Below, in pieces: positions 16,434 through 24,031 of a DNA stretch of 31,446 nt. Made by a program: the position numbers and the translations under genes. Under the pieces are notes generated by a model that did not search any database, was not told the origin of the DNA, and saw nothing but the letters and a program-made list of their open reading frames with translations. Origin of the DNA: CAZRHR01 sp964599915 (GTDB taxonomy: Bacteria; Bacteroidota; Bacteroidia; CAIKAF01); the NCBI GenBank assembly GCA_964599915.1, contig CAZRHR010000026.1, positions 1 through 31,446 on the forward strand, in the 5' to 3' direction. Numbering within the stretch: position 1 is the stretch's first letter; the number at the start of each line of letters is the position of its first letter.

Positions 16434-16581
16434 TGGCCATCATAACCAGGCAAAAAAGAAACATGAAAATGGAAATTCTATTGATTCCATGCATCATGCG
16501 AAGGTTAACGTTGGATTTTTCCTCTCCTTTTTTAAAAAGAGTCAGAGGGTTAATGTAATGCAACAGTTGCTTTAAAAACAT
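16417..16581 (-). CDS. DUF6728-like small membrane protein (54 aa)
   Basis: This short frame encodes a basic N terminus (MFLKQLLHYINPLTLFKKGE), then NVNLRMMHGINRISIFMFLF and one TM helix (about 36-50), ending IKFLR. The motif NxNLRxMHGINRISIFMFLF fits a Bacteroidota-specific family of about 55 residues that I recall as DUF6728; its function is unknown. A one-base-short -7 box (TAAATTG at 16586-16592) lies 4 nt before the ATG, the same near-leaderless layout as other genes here. The 3' end overlaps the convergent M16 gene by 17 bp. The family pattern, not the length, makes it credible. Confidence 0.72.
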   Translation of the reverse strand: MFLKQLLHYINPLTLFKKGEEKSNVNLRMMHGINRISIFMFLFCLVMMAIKFLR

Positions 16582-16621
16582 GGGACAATTTAGGGAATAA
16601 ACAAGAAGTTTTCCAACTTGT

Positions 16622-17197
16622 TCAGGAGGGCTTTACTTCCCCGATAAAGTCTAGTATCAAATTTTTGAGTTCTAGACCAGACTTTTCTTCCATTCTTAGT
16701 TTCAGTACGTGCCTATTGCCCAAATCTGAAATGGAAACCACTTTATTCATGTCATCTTCCATCCCATGTAATCCGTTCATGATTTCGGGCTTCGGATTCA
16801 CCAGAATCTCAATGGGAAAGGTGACATGTTTACGTCCTACATGAAATTTAAGACCAAATATTTTGACTACCGCAGTATATCGGAGCAGTTTGTTGGTTAG
16901 GAAAAGTTGCTCTTCGCCCGACTCTCTGTACTTATAAATTGAAAATGTTCTTGCAAACAGAATGAGCCAAAAAGCGGCAAGTGACAGAGACCAAATTCTA
17001 TAATCTGTATTCAGGGAAATAATCACTAAAGGGATTAATAATACACCACCGACCAGTAGAAACTTTAATCTTTGAAGAATGGTGCGCGTTTTTGCTTTAT
17101 CCCCTCTGGACGAGGCACGGATAAAAATGCGCAGGCTGTCAGCATGTTGTTTGTAGGTGATTTTGTCACCTATCATATGGATGAAAGAATTGGCCAC
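16622..17197 (-). CDS. Hypothetical protein with two transmembrane helices
   Basis: I do not recognise this 191-aa protein. It has a cytoplasmic-type basic N terminus (GDKITYKQHADSLRIFIRAS), two adjacent TM helices (about 44-64 and 68-88) and a soluble C-terminal half with alternating strands and a final helix (LELKNLILDFIGEV). The layout, a hairpin of two helices followed by a beta-rich domain, resembles YcxB/bacterial PH-like proteins, but no motif confirms this. It lies 40 bp from the DUF6728-like gene on the same strand and could be co-transcribed with it. Confidence 0.62.
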   Translation of the reverse strand: MANSFIHMIGDKITYKQHADSLRIFIRASSRGDKAKTRTILQRLKFLLVGGVLLIPLVIISLNTDYRIWSLSLAAFWLILFARTFSIYKYRESGEEQLFLTNKLLRYTAVVKIFGLKFHVGRKHVTFPIEILVNPKPEIMNGLHGMEDDMNKVVSISDLGNRHVLKLRMEEKSGLELKNLILDFIGEVKPS

Positions 17198-17227
17198 CGG
17201 GGTTAATCCTTATAAAAGTTAGCTGGG

Positions 17228-17235
17228 CAAAAGTA
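17228..17235 (-). promoter_or_regulatory. -7 box of the two-TM hypothetical gene
   Basis: The minus strand reads TACTTTTG, 30 nt before the ATG at 17197. There is no correctly spaced TTTG at -33. The rest of the 17198-17393 spacer is AT-rich and shows nothing else. Confidence 0.4.
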
Positions 17236-17393
17236 AGAATATTTACAAAAGAATACTGCTTTTTTCAAACTTGCATTTAGTTTTCCTGTTTTTGTTTTAG
17301 GGTTTGGTTGTCAGTCTTCTTAAATACCTGTTATTCTCACGTTTATTTACCATCTACTTAATTGTTTTGTTTTTAATCTAGTTTTATGGAGAT

Positions 17394-18665
17394 TTACCAA
17401 TTAAATATGGGGCGGTGTTTCATGAGTTGTTGCACTTTATGCTCCACTTCCTTAAGACGTTGGCTTTGATCAATGTGTTGGATAACTTCATCGATAAATT
17501 CAACGATTTGGTCCATTTCGTTTGCTTGCATTCCCCGAGTAGTAATGGCAGGTGTCCCCACACGAATACCGGAAGTTACAAAAGGTGACTTATCGTCAAA
17601 AGGAACCATGTTTTTATTCACGGTAATACCTGCTTGTACCAAAGCCTGTTCAGCCGCTTTACCAGAAACACCCTTGTTTCTCAAATCAATAAGCATAAGA
17701 TGGTTGTCTGTGCCACCGGAAATAATATGGTACCCGCGGCTGGTAAAAGCTTTTGCCATGGCTTGGGCATTTTCAATTACTTGCTGTGTGTACACCTTAT
17801 ATGAAGGCTGCAAATCCTCAAAGAAGGCAATGGCTTTCCCCCCAATCACGTGTTCCAATGGACCACCCTGGGTTCCAGGAAATACTGCCCCATCTAAAAG
17901 TGCAGACATCATTTTCAATTCTCCTTTTGGTGTTTTTTGCCCGAATGGGTTTTCAAAATCTTCTCCCATTAAGATGAGTCCGCCTCTGGGTCCACGAAGG
18001 GTTTTGTGCGTGGTCGTGGTTACAATATGACAATGTGGAAAAGGATGATTTAGATGCCCTGCAGCAATCAAGCCGGAGGGGTGTGAAATGTCGGCAAGTA
18101 ACAACGCACCTACTTCATCCGCTATGGCACGTAGTCTGGCGTAATCCCAATCTCTTGCATAACTAGAGGCACCGCAAATGAGCAACTTTGGCTTTTCAAC
18201 ACGTGCTTTGTCTGCCACCTTGTTATAATCAATCAGACCGGTTTCAGGTTCTACCCCATAAAAGGAAGGCTGATAAAGTTTTCCGGAAAAATTTACTGGG
18301 GAACCATGGGTGAGGTGTCCGCCGTGTGCCAGGTCAAAACCAAGAATTTTATCGCCTGGTTGCAAACAAGCCAACATCACAGCAGCGTTAGCCTGCGCGC
18401 CTGAATGCGGCTGAACATTGGCCCAACAGGCGCCAAAAAGTGCTTTGGCGCGATCTATGGCCAATTGTTCCACTTGGTCTACCACTTCGCAACCTCCATA
18501 ATACCGCTTTCCGGGCAAGCCTTCGGCGTATTTGTTGGTCAAGCATGAACCTACGGCCTCCATCACTTGAGGACTTACATAGTTTTCAGAGGCAATAAGT
18601 TCTAAGCCTTCTGTTTGGCGAATTTGCTCTAAGGCAATGAGGGAGAAAATTTTTTCGTCGCGCAT
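17394..18665 (-). CDS. glyA: Serine hydroxymethyltransferase
   Basis: GlyA is a PLP enzyme that interconverts serine and glycine and charges tetrahydrofolate with a one-carbon unit. The 423-aa protein has the N-terminal LIASENYVSPQVMEAVGS (23-40), GKRYYGG (52-58), the PLP-stacking and binding positions QPHSGAQAN (85-93), Asp192, and the Schiff-base Lys221 in TTTTHKTLRGPRGG. The segment around Asp192 reads ADISHPSGL rather than the common ADMAHIAGL. It appears to be a single-gene unit with its own promoter. Confidence 0.97.
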   Translation of the reverse strand: MRDEKIFSLIALEQIRQTEGLELIASENYVSPQVMEAVGSCLTNKYAEGLPGKRYYGGCEVVDQVEQLAIDRAKALFGACWANVQPHSGAQANAAVMLACLQPGDKILGFDLAHGGHLTHGSPVNFSGKLYQPSFYGVEPETGLIDYNKVADKARVEKPKLLICGASSYARDWDYARLRAIADEVGALLLADISHPSGLIAAGHLNHPFPHCHIVTTTTHKTLRGPRGGLILMGEDFENPFGQKTPKGELKMMSALLDGAVFPGTQGGPLEHVIGGKAIAFFEDLQPSYKVYTQQVIENAQAMAKAFTSRGYHIISGGTDNHLMLIDLRNKGVSGKAAEQALVQAGITVNKNMVPFDDKSPFVTSGIRVGTPAITTRGMQANEMDQIVEFIDEVIQHIDQSQRLKEVEHKVQQLMKHRPIFNW

Positions 18666-18688
18666 GGTACCACCTTTTTAGGTCTGCA

Positions 18689-18696
18689 CAAAGATA
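18689..18696 (-). promoter_or_regulatory. glyA -7 box
   Basis: The minus strand reads TATCTTTG, a perfect TAnnTTTG match 23 nt before the glyA ATG. The -33 region is weak. The remaining spacer up to 18860 shows no gene I can support. Confidence 0.5.
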
Positions 18697-18860
18697 ACCG
18701 ATTCATGGAAGGAAAGGTTTTTTTCATGACAAACTAAAGGCGCAGTCCATTTCTTTTGGGTTTTGGGGACCAATGGGTAGCAGATGAAAGTGAATTTCCC
18801 TTTTGTCATCGACCCTTCTTCCTTGGCATCTATACCCTTCTCCTCGGCTGAAACAGTCTT

Positions 18861-21794
18861 TTAACCCGGCCAAGAATGCAAGGCATCATAGAAAACTTGC
18901 TGAATTTTGGCTCGAAAATCGGATTGGATGAGCTTTTTGTTTTCTGCATTGGGGTGTACCCGATTCGATAAAAAGATGTATAACATGTCGTGTTCCGGAT
19001 CCGCCCAAGCCAAAGTTCCGGTAAAGCCTGCATGGCCAAAGGATAAAAAGGAAACACAATCGCATGCCGTTCCTCCTTTGCCTTGAAGGGTAGGGCGGTC
19101 AAACCCCAAACCTCTACGGTTGCCATTGGCGCAAAATTGGCACTTAGCAAACGTTTTCACTACTTCCGGCTGTATGTAGGTTTCTCCCCCATAATGACCC
19201 CAATTCAAATACAATTGGATGAGTTTGGCCAAGTCCGTAGCATTAGAAAAAAGTCCTGCATGGCCAGCCACACCGCCCATTAATGCCGCACCTTGGTCAT
19301 GTACATACCCATGAATCAGTTGTTTTCTGAATATTTGGTCGAATTCTGTGGGAACAATGTCCTCTTTTGAAAAAGTTTTAAGGGGATTATACATCATGGA
19401 AGATGCTCCTAAAGGTTTGGCTATATAGGTCGAAATAAATTGATCTAGCCGAAGTTGGGTTTGTTTTTGAACGATGCGTTGTAGAAAATAATAACCCAAA
19501 TCTGAATAGAGGTACGTTTTTTTTACGCCCAAGGGGGTCCGCACATTGGCAGCAAGGATAGAATCCTGTACCCCTGCCATGGCATAAAGCCCTTGGGCTA
19601 CCTCAAAAGGGAAGGCTTCAGATGGCTGGTTTTGGAACCACGTGGTTTTCCAACTTCCAGAAGCATCCAAGCCTCGTAAGTGAAAAGGAATCCAAGCTTT
19701 AAATCCTGCTTGGTGGGTAAGTAAATCTCGGAGGACGATGTTGGCCTTATCCGTTCCTTGTAATTCGGGTAAATAGGTGCCCAGGGTTTGGTCTAGGTGG
19801 ATTTTCTTCTGGTCCACCAAATACATGATGCCCGGTAACGTTCCTGCCACTTTGGTGATGCTGGCTAAATCATACAAGTGATGATCTTCTACGGCACGGG
19901 TTTTTTCGTACGTATGGTATCCAAATGATTTTCGGTAAAATACCTCTCCTTTTCTGGCGGCGAGTATTTGGCAACCGGGAAACATAGATTCTCGCATGGC
20001 TTGCTCCACCATGTCTTCAATCGGCTGAAGTTTTTTCCTGTCAATCCCTGACTCTTCGGGTAAATTGAATTTAAGCCGCAATCCACCCTCTGTAGTCAAA
20101 CCATGACCCGAGGGGAATTCAGCGGAAATGGCCACAGGCAGTTTTCCTTTTGCGCCAATGCCTCCAAATAACAATTGTGCAGCCAAATCTTGGCTATGCG
20201 TATGGTCTTGGTAGGCTACCAAGACCGCCCTGAAATTGGGTGGTAAAGGATAGTTTCTGAGTGCGTAAGGATTGGCAAATAGAACTAAAACCACTTGTTT
20301 TCCCTTGGTTAGCTGGGCCAAGGCTTGTTTCACAGATTCTTTGATGACCGGTGTTTTAAATGGACTTTCTTTGGGTTGATGAATAGCGATAATCCAAGTG
20401 TTGACCTGGCCGTTTATTTTAGTGAGTCCTGAGAGATCTGTTTGCTCTGAGCTCAGTTGGTAACTAGGAATATTGGCATAATCCTGCAGTCTTTTTTGAA
20501 ACATATTTCCTGCTTTGCCATCAATACTCAAGGCGGCCATAGACAGGGTATCTAATCTTTTAAATGGAATGATTTGCCGGTGGTTTCGTATGAGGGTAAG
20601 CGATGCGGCGGTTAGTTTCCGGTGCAAAACTTCCGCCCTAGGCGTATGCAGGTCTTGAGAAAGGGATTTCAATGAAATTGGTGTGAAGCGGTGGGCTCCG
20701 GACCAATATTTCGCCATCAGCACTTTTTTGCACCTGCGGTTGATCTCCGTCTCTGTTACCTTACCGCTTTGCACAGCCTGTACAATGAGCTGTATGCCTT
20801 TGTCCACATTTTCTGAAAACAGTAAAATGTCGTTCCCTGCCATAAATGCACGAAAGTCTGCTTCTCCGGGCGGGTATTTATCGGCCACGCCTTTCATGTT
20901 CATGGCGTCTGTAATCACTAAACCTTGGTAGCCCATGGTTTGAATAAGCAAGTCGGACACCATCTTACTGGATACGGTGGCAGGAACCCGGCTTTCATCC
21001 AATGCCGGAACAGCTAAATGCGCAACCATAATAGAAGAAACGCCTGCTTGAATCAAGGCTCTGAAGGGCGCAAGTTCTAAACTATCTAATCTTTCTTTGG
21101 AAAAGGGGAGCAGGGGTAAGGCCAAATGAGAATCGGTATCGGTGTCGCCATGTCCCGGAAAATGCTTGGCAGAAGTAATGAGGTTTTGCTTTTGCATGCC
21201 TTGCATATAGGCAATGCCTTTGGCCGCAACATTGGCAGGCTGATCCCCAAAAGAACGAGCTTTGATCACCGGATTGGCCGGATTGTTATTCACGTCTATG
21301 GAAGGTGCCAAATTCATGTGAATACCTATGCGTTTGCATTGTCTGGCAATTTCTTCTCCCATCTCCACCAACAATTCATTTTGTTGAATGGCGCCCAAAG
21401 TCATTTGATAGGGAAAAGCCATGGTGGAATCCAGCCGCATCGCAAGGCCCCATTCTCCATCAATTGAAATGAGCAAGGGCACCTTAGACCATTTTTGATA
21501 TTGATTGGTAAGAATGACTTGGCGCCCGGGGCCACCTTTCATGAAAATTAATCCTCCAATCCCATGTTTTTTTATCATGCTCTCTACCGCCGGATTTGGG
21601 GTGGTACCATCTTTACTATAGGCAGCGACCATGAACAACTGGGCTGTTTTTTGCTCAAGGGTCATGGTTTTCATCACGGAGTCTGCCCATTTTCCTGCGG
21701 CTGGGGTTTGGAAAATAGGCGTTTGGGAATGAAGTGACCATGAAAATAGACCTGTCCAAAGACCGGCCCATAAGGCGAAACGGTTTGTCAACAT
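18861..21794 (-). CDS. GH3 beta-N-acetylhexosaminidase fused to a beta-lactamase-family serine hydrolase
   Basis: This is a 977-aa exported fusion. A signal peptide (about 1-23) precedes a NagZ-like GH3 domain (about 35-375) with KHFPGHGDTDTDSH (210-223; catalytic loop His) and VITDAMNMKGV with nucleophile Asp296. A GH3 C-terminal sandwich (about 395-560) follows. The last part (about 585-977) is a class C beta-lactamase/DD-peptidase fold with SxxK (Ser645-Ile-Thr-Lys648), YSD (Tyr763; YxN position) and GHAG (844-847). The GH3 part should release GlcNAc from peptidoglycan or chitin-like sugars; the hydrolase part may act on peptide stems or esters. Such fusions are known in Bacteroidota. No clean promoter box is visible; TATTTTAG (21814-21821) has one mismatch. 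Confidence 0.9.
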   Translation of the reverse strand: MLTNRFALWAGLWTGLFSWSLHSQTPIFQTPAAGKWADSVMKTMTLEQKTAQLFMVAAYSKDGTTPNPAVESMIKKHGIGGLIFMKGGPGRQVILTNQYQKWSKVPLLISIDGEWGLAMRLDSTMAFPYQMTLGAIQQNELLVEMGEEIARQCKRIGIHMNLAPSIDVNNNPANPVIKARSFGDQPANVAAKGIAYMQGMQKQNLITSAKHFPGHGDTDTDSHLALPLLPFSKERLDSLELAPFRALIQAGVSSIMVAHLAVPALDESRVPATVSSKMVSDLLIQTMGYQGLVITDAMNMKGVADKYPPGEADFRAFMAGNDILLFSENVDKGIQLIVQAVQSGKVTETEINRRCKKVLMAKYWSGAHRFTPISLKSLSQDLHTPRAEVLHRKLTAASLTLIRNHRQIIPFKRLDTLSMAALSIDGKAGNMFQKRLQDYANIPSYQLSSEQTDLSGLTKINGQVNTWIIAIHQPKESPFKTPVIKESVKQALAQLTKGKQVVLVLFANPYALRNYPLPPNFRAVLVAYQDHTHSQDLAAQLLFGGIGAKGKLPVAISAEFPSGHGLTTEGGLRLKFNLPEESGIDRKKLQPIEDMVEQAMRESMFPGCQILAARKGEVFYRKSFGYHTYEKTRAVEDHHLYDLASITKVAGTLPGIMYLVDQKKIHLDQTLGTYLPELQGTDKANIVLRDLLTHQAGFKAWIPFHLRGLDASGSWKTTWFQNQPSEAFPFEVAQGLYAMAGVQDSILAANVRTPLGVKKTYLYSDLGYYFLQRIVQKQTQLRLDQFISTYIAKPLGASSMMYNPLKTFSKEDIVPTEFDQIFRKQLIHGYVHDQGAALMGGVAGHAGLFSNATDLAKLIQLYLNWGHYGGETYIQPEVVKTFAKCQFCANGNRRGLGFDRPTLQGKGGTACDCVSFLSFGHAGFTGTLAWADPEHDMLYIFLSNRVHPNAENKKLIQSDFRAKIQQVFYDALHSWPG

Positions 21795-21893
21795 AATAGT
21801 AAAATGGATGGCTCTAAAATACTTGGAATAAGATTTGACTTTCCTGTGGTGAAGTATTAGTTGTTAACAACGCATGTGGGAAGGCTTTTCGTA

Positions 21894-21924
21894 TTGCAGG
21901 TGACCTATACAGTTTTTACCTTTG
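21894..21924 (+). promoter_or_regulatory. Promoter of the small membrane-protein gene (near-leaderless)
   Basis: TTG (21894-21896), a 20-bp gap and TACCTTTG (21917-21924) form a good Bacteroidota promoter. The -7 box ends 5 nt before ATG 21930, which is the reason for choosing that start. Confidence 0.6.
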
Positions 21925-21929
21925 TCCTC

Positions 21930-22220
21930 ATGTTTAAGTCGTTTAAATGGGTTTCGCTTCAGCAACCGCGTCGGTTTCATTATGAACCGATTTATTATCA
22001 TCCATCCAAAGACCCTGAAATCCTTGAAAAAAGAAGGCTTCAAGCGCAACGCGAAAAGCGTTTGGATCCTTTGGTTCATGGACAAACTTTGAGGGAAAAA
22101 ATGGAGGGACGCTCTGAGGTGTACGAAACTTTCACCGCCAGATATAACAAAAAACGTAACAAATTGCTTCGTTACGTTTTCTTCTTAGCTTGTGTGCTTT
22201 ATGTAATTTTTGGACTTTAA
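21930..22220 (+). CDS. Small basic protein with C-terminal TM helix
   Basis: This 96-aa protein has a basic, Tyr-rich N terminus (PRRFHYEPIYYHPSKDPEIL), a long charged helix (about 30-65; EKRRLQAQREKRLDPLV), and a C-terminal TM helix (about 78-95; LRYVFFLACVLYVIFGL). The layout resembles a small Bacteroidota family sometimes mislabelled riboflavin synthase subunit beta, whose function is unknown. The start at 21930 rather than 21861 is set by the promoter box just upstream. It converges on the desaturase gene, with 12 bp between stops. Confidence 0.68.
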   Translation: MFKSFKWVSLQQPRRFHYEPIYYHPSKDPEILEKRRLQAQREKRLDPLVHGQTLREKMEGRSEVYETFTARYNKKRNKLLRYVFFLACVLYVIFGL

Positions 22221-22232
22221 GTCCTTCACGGT

Positions 22233-22988
22233 TTATGCCTTAACCGCGTTTGGAATAATGCGGATGATGCCGACCCAATGAAGTACTTTTAACACCGCAT
22301 ACGTCGGGTCAATTTCAAACCATTTTACAGCAAAATTGAGTCTTGCAGGGAACATGTGGTGGTTGTTTTGAAACAATTCACCTAAGAGAAAAACGCCCCA
22401 AGCTTCTGAATTCTTGGACTTATCTCCGTTGTTGAAATTGGAGTAACCATATTTATGTCCACACCAGTTTACAGCGGCTCCTTGAATTGGACCCATCAAA
22501 AAATGAACGGGCAAAAGCAGCAACCAGAACCAGGAAAGGTCAAAATGCGTAATTAAGCCAATGTAAATAAGACTGTACACAGCCACCCAACCTAAACGAA
22601 CAGGCCATAAATCTCCAAATTTATCCATGCGGTTCCATACCGGAAGGTCTCCACAAAACTCACTTTCAGGCGTTAGGGTGCCTTGGGCAAAACCTTTGTA
22701 GATTTTCTTGGTATGCCACATCATTTGGAAGACATCCTTGAAAAACCAAGGGGAATGAGGATCCTTTTCGGTATCTGAATAGGCATGGTGCATGCGATGC
22801 ATGACCGCATAAGCACGGGGGTTCAAAAATGAACTTCCTTGAAAAAACCAAGTAAGGAAATAGAAAATGCGTTCAACCAAGGGGGAGGTATGATACATTT
22901 TGTGGGATGCATACCTGTGTAAAAAAGCAGAATGGAAGAACAGAGACAAGCACCAATGTGCAACGAGGAATAAAAGGATATACCACAT
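22233..22988 (-). CDS. Membrane fatty acid (acyl-CoA) desaturase
   Basis: This is a 251-aa di-iron membrane enzyme that introduces a double bond into acyl chains. It shows the His boxes HRYASH (24-29), HRMHH (64-68) and a C-terminal NNHH (208-211), with an extra NWCGH (174-178). TM helices lie at about 1-20, 40-56, 128-148 and 152-170. ATG 22988 is preferred over the upstream in-frame TTG at 23024, which is inside a promoter box. The length is typical of the short Bacteroidota desaturases. It should adjust membrane fluidity. Confidence 0.92.
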   Translation of the reverse strand: MWYILLFLVAHWCLSLFFHSAFLHRYASHKMYHTSPLVERIFYFLTWFFQGSSFLNPRAYAVMHRMHHAYSDTEKDPHSPWFFKDVFQMMWHTKKIYKGFAQGTLTPESEFCGDLPVWNRMDKFGDLWPVRLGWVAVYSLIYIGLITHFDLSWFWLLLLPVHFLMGPIQGAAVNWCGHKYGYSNFNNGDKSKNSEAWGVFLLGELFQNNHHMFPARLNFAVKWFEIDPTYAVLKVLHWVGIIRIIPNAVKA

Positions 22989-23021
22989 AAAATTAAGACC
23001 CGGGTAACGCACGGGGATGCA

Positions 23022-23029
23022 CAAATATA
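23022..23029 (-). promoter_or_regulatory. Desaturase -7 box
   Basis: The minus strand reads TATATTTG, a perfect TAnnTTTG match 33 nt before the ATG at 22988. No TTTG at -33 was found. Confidence 0.45.
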
Positions 23030-23137
23030 CCCTATTCCATGATATCTCTCCTTCTTTAGGTAAGAAAATGGAAAATAAAGGAATGACAAGAATCTTATCT
23101 AATTGACATTCAAACCCCGATTTAGTTTTGCATGGTT

Positions 23138-23151
23138 ATGATAATTGTCAT
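23138..23151. promoter_or_regulatory. Candidate operator: 14-bp near-palindrome upstream of the usp gene
   Basis: ATGATAATTGTCAT matches its own reverse complement at 12 of 14 positions and abuts the -33 element of the universal stress gene. The size and AT-rich form resemble Fur/PerR-type or Crp/Fnr-type operators, but no family can be assigned from the sequence alone. Confidence 0.3.
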
Positions 23152-23181
23152 TGTTTATGGTAGACTTTGCACGTAACTTTG
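23151..23181 (+). promoter_or_regulatory. Universal stress protein promoter
   Basis: TTG (23151-23153), a 20-bp gap and TAACTTTG (23174-23181) match the Bacteroidota consensus. The box ends 25 nt before the ATG. A second box, TAGTTTTG (23123-23130), lies further upstream and could be an additional start. Confidence 0.6.
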
Positions 23182-23206
23182 AAACATCAAAATACCAATC
23201 ATCGCC

Positions 23207-24031
23207 ATGGAGAAAACAATACTTGTACCTGTAGATTTTTCATCTACTTCAGATAAAGCTCTGGCCTTTGCCTTTGATTTGGCGCGTAGGACGCACGCCC
23301 AATTGCACGTATTGCATGTGGTCCACCTGCCCATGATGGATGCAGCTGGTCCTTTGGGTTACGCCGCCGATGCATACAGAGAAATGCGGGAAAAAGCGGA
23401 AGCCGAACTGGCCGAGCGCGAGGAAAAATATAAAGATCGTGGGGTGATTTGGGTGTCTGAACTGGCCGATGGCTTTGTTGCAGAAGAAGTTGTTCACAGG
23501 GCCGAAGAACTACAACCGACCTTTTTAGTGCTGGGAACTACTGGGGCCACAGGTTTTATTGCACAGGTCATGGGAACCAATGCTGCACATATTGTCCGGA
23601 AAGTAAAAGTTCCTGTAATACTTATCCCAGAACAATGGGAAGGCGGCCCAATTAAAGATATGGTTTACGCCGCCATGTTGGAGGACTCTGAAATCCCATT
23701 TTTATCCCAAGCCATTGCTTTTGCCCAAACCTATGATGCTCATTTAAGTTTACTAAAAGTAGATGCGAGCCTTCAATTGAATCAGACGGAAGATGAACCG
23801 CTCATCAATGAAATCCGTGCGAAATTTGGCGAGCAAACCCCCGCTTTACTTCATATGAAAGCAGATTCTGCCGCTGAGGGCTTAGAAGATTTTATGGAAT
23901 TCCATCCCGTCGATGCTTTGGTTTTGGTAAGCCGCCGACTCAACTTATTCGACCGCATATTTGAATCTAGTACCACCCGGCGCCTGACCATGCAAACCCG
24001 TATTCCTTTGCTGATTATGCATAGGGATTAA
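23207..24031 (+). CDS. Tandem universal stress protein (UspA family)
   Basis: This is a 274-aa cytoplasmic protein with two Usp domains (about 1-142 and 150-274). The first has the complete ATP-binding pattern G-2x-G-9x-G-T (Gly110, Gly113, Gly123, Thr124) after PTFLVLG; the second lacks it (VDALVLVSRRLNLFDRIFES), so only one half is likely to bind ATP. Usp proteins help cells survive starvation and oxidative or respiratory stress. Its stop overlaps the convergent lipocalin-like gene by 4 bases. Confidence 0.92.
   Translation: MEKTILVPVDFSSTSDKALAFAFDLARRTHAQLHVLHVVHLPMMDAAGPLGYAADAYREMREKAEAELAEREEKYKDRGVIWVSELADGFVAEEVVHRAEELQPTFLVLGTTGATGFIAQVMGTNAAHIVRKVKVPVILIPEQWEGGPIKDMVYAAMLEDSEIPFLSQAIAFAQTYDAHLSLLKVDASLQLNQTEDEPLINEIRAKFGEQTPALLHMKADSAAEGLEDFMEFHPVDALVLVSRRLNLFDRIFESSTTRRLTMQTRIPLLIMHRD

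Noticed and set aside
18697..18821. Small minus-strand frame of about 43 codons upstream of glyA
   Set aside because: It runs through the glyA promoter box, has no recognisable motif and no promoter of its own.
22212..22224. Hairpin GGACTTTAAGTCC as a terminator between the small TM protein and the desaturase genes
   Set aside because: It overlaps the stop codon, has a 5-bp stem and no T tract on either strand downstream of a gene end.
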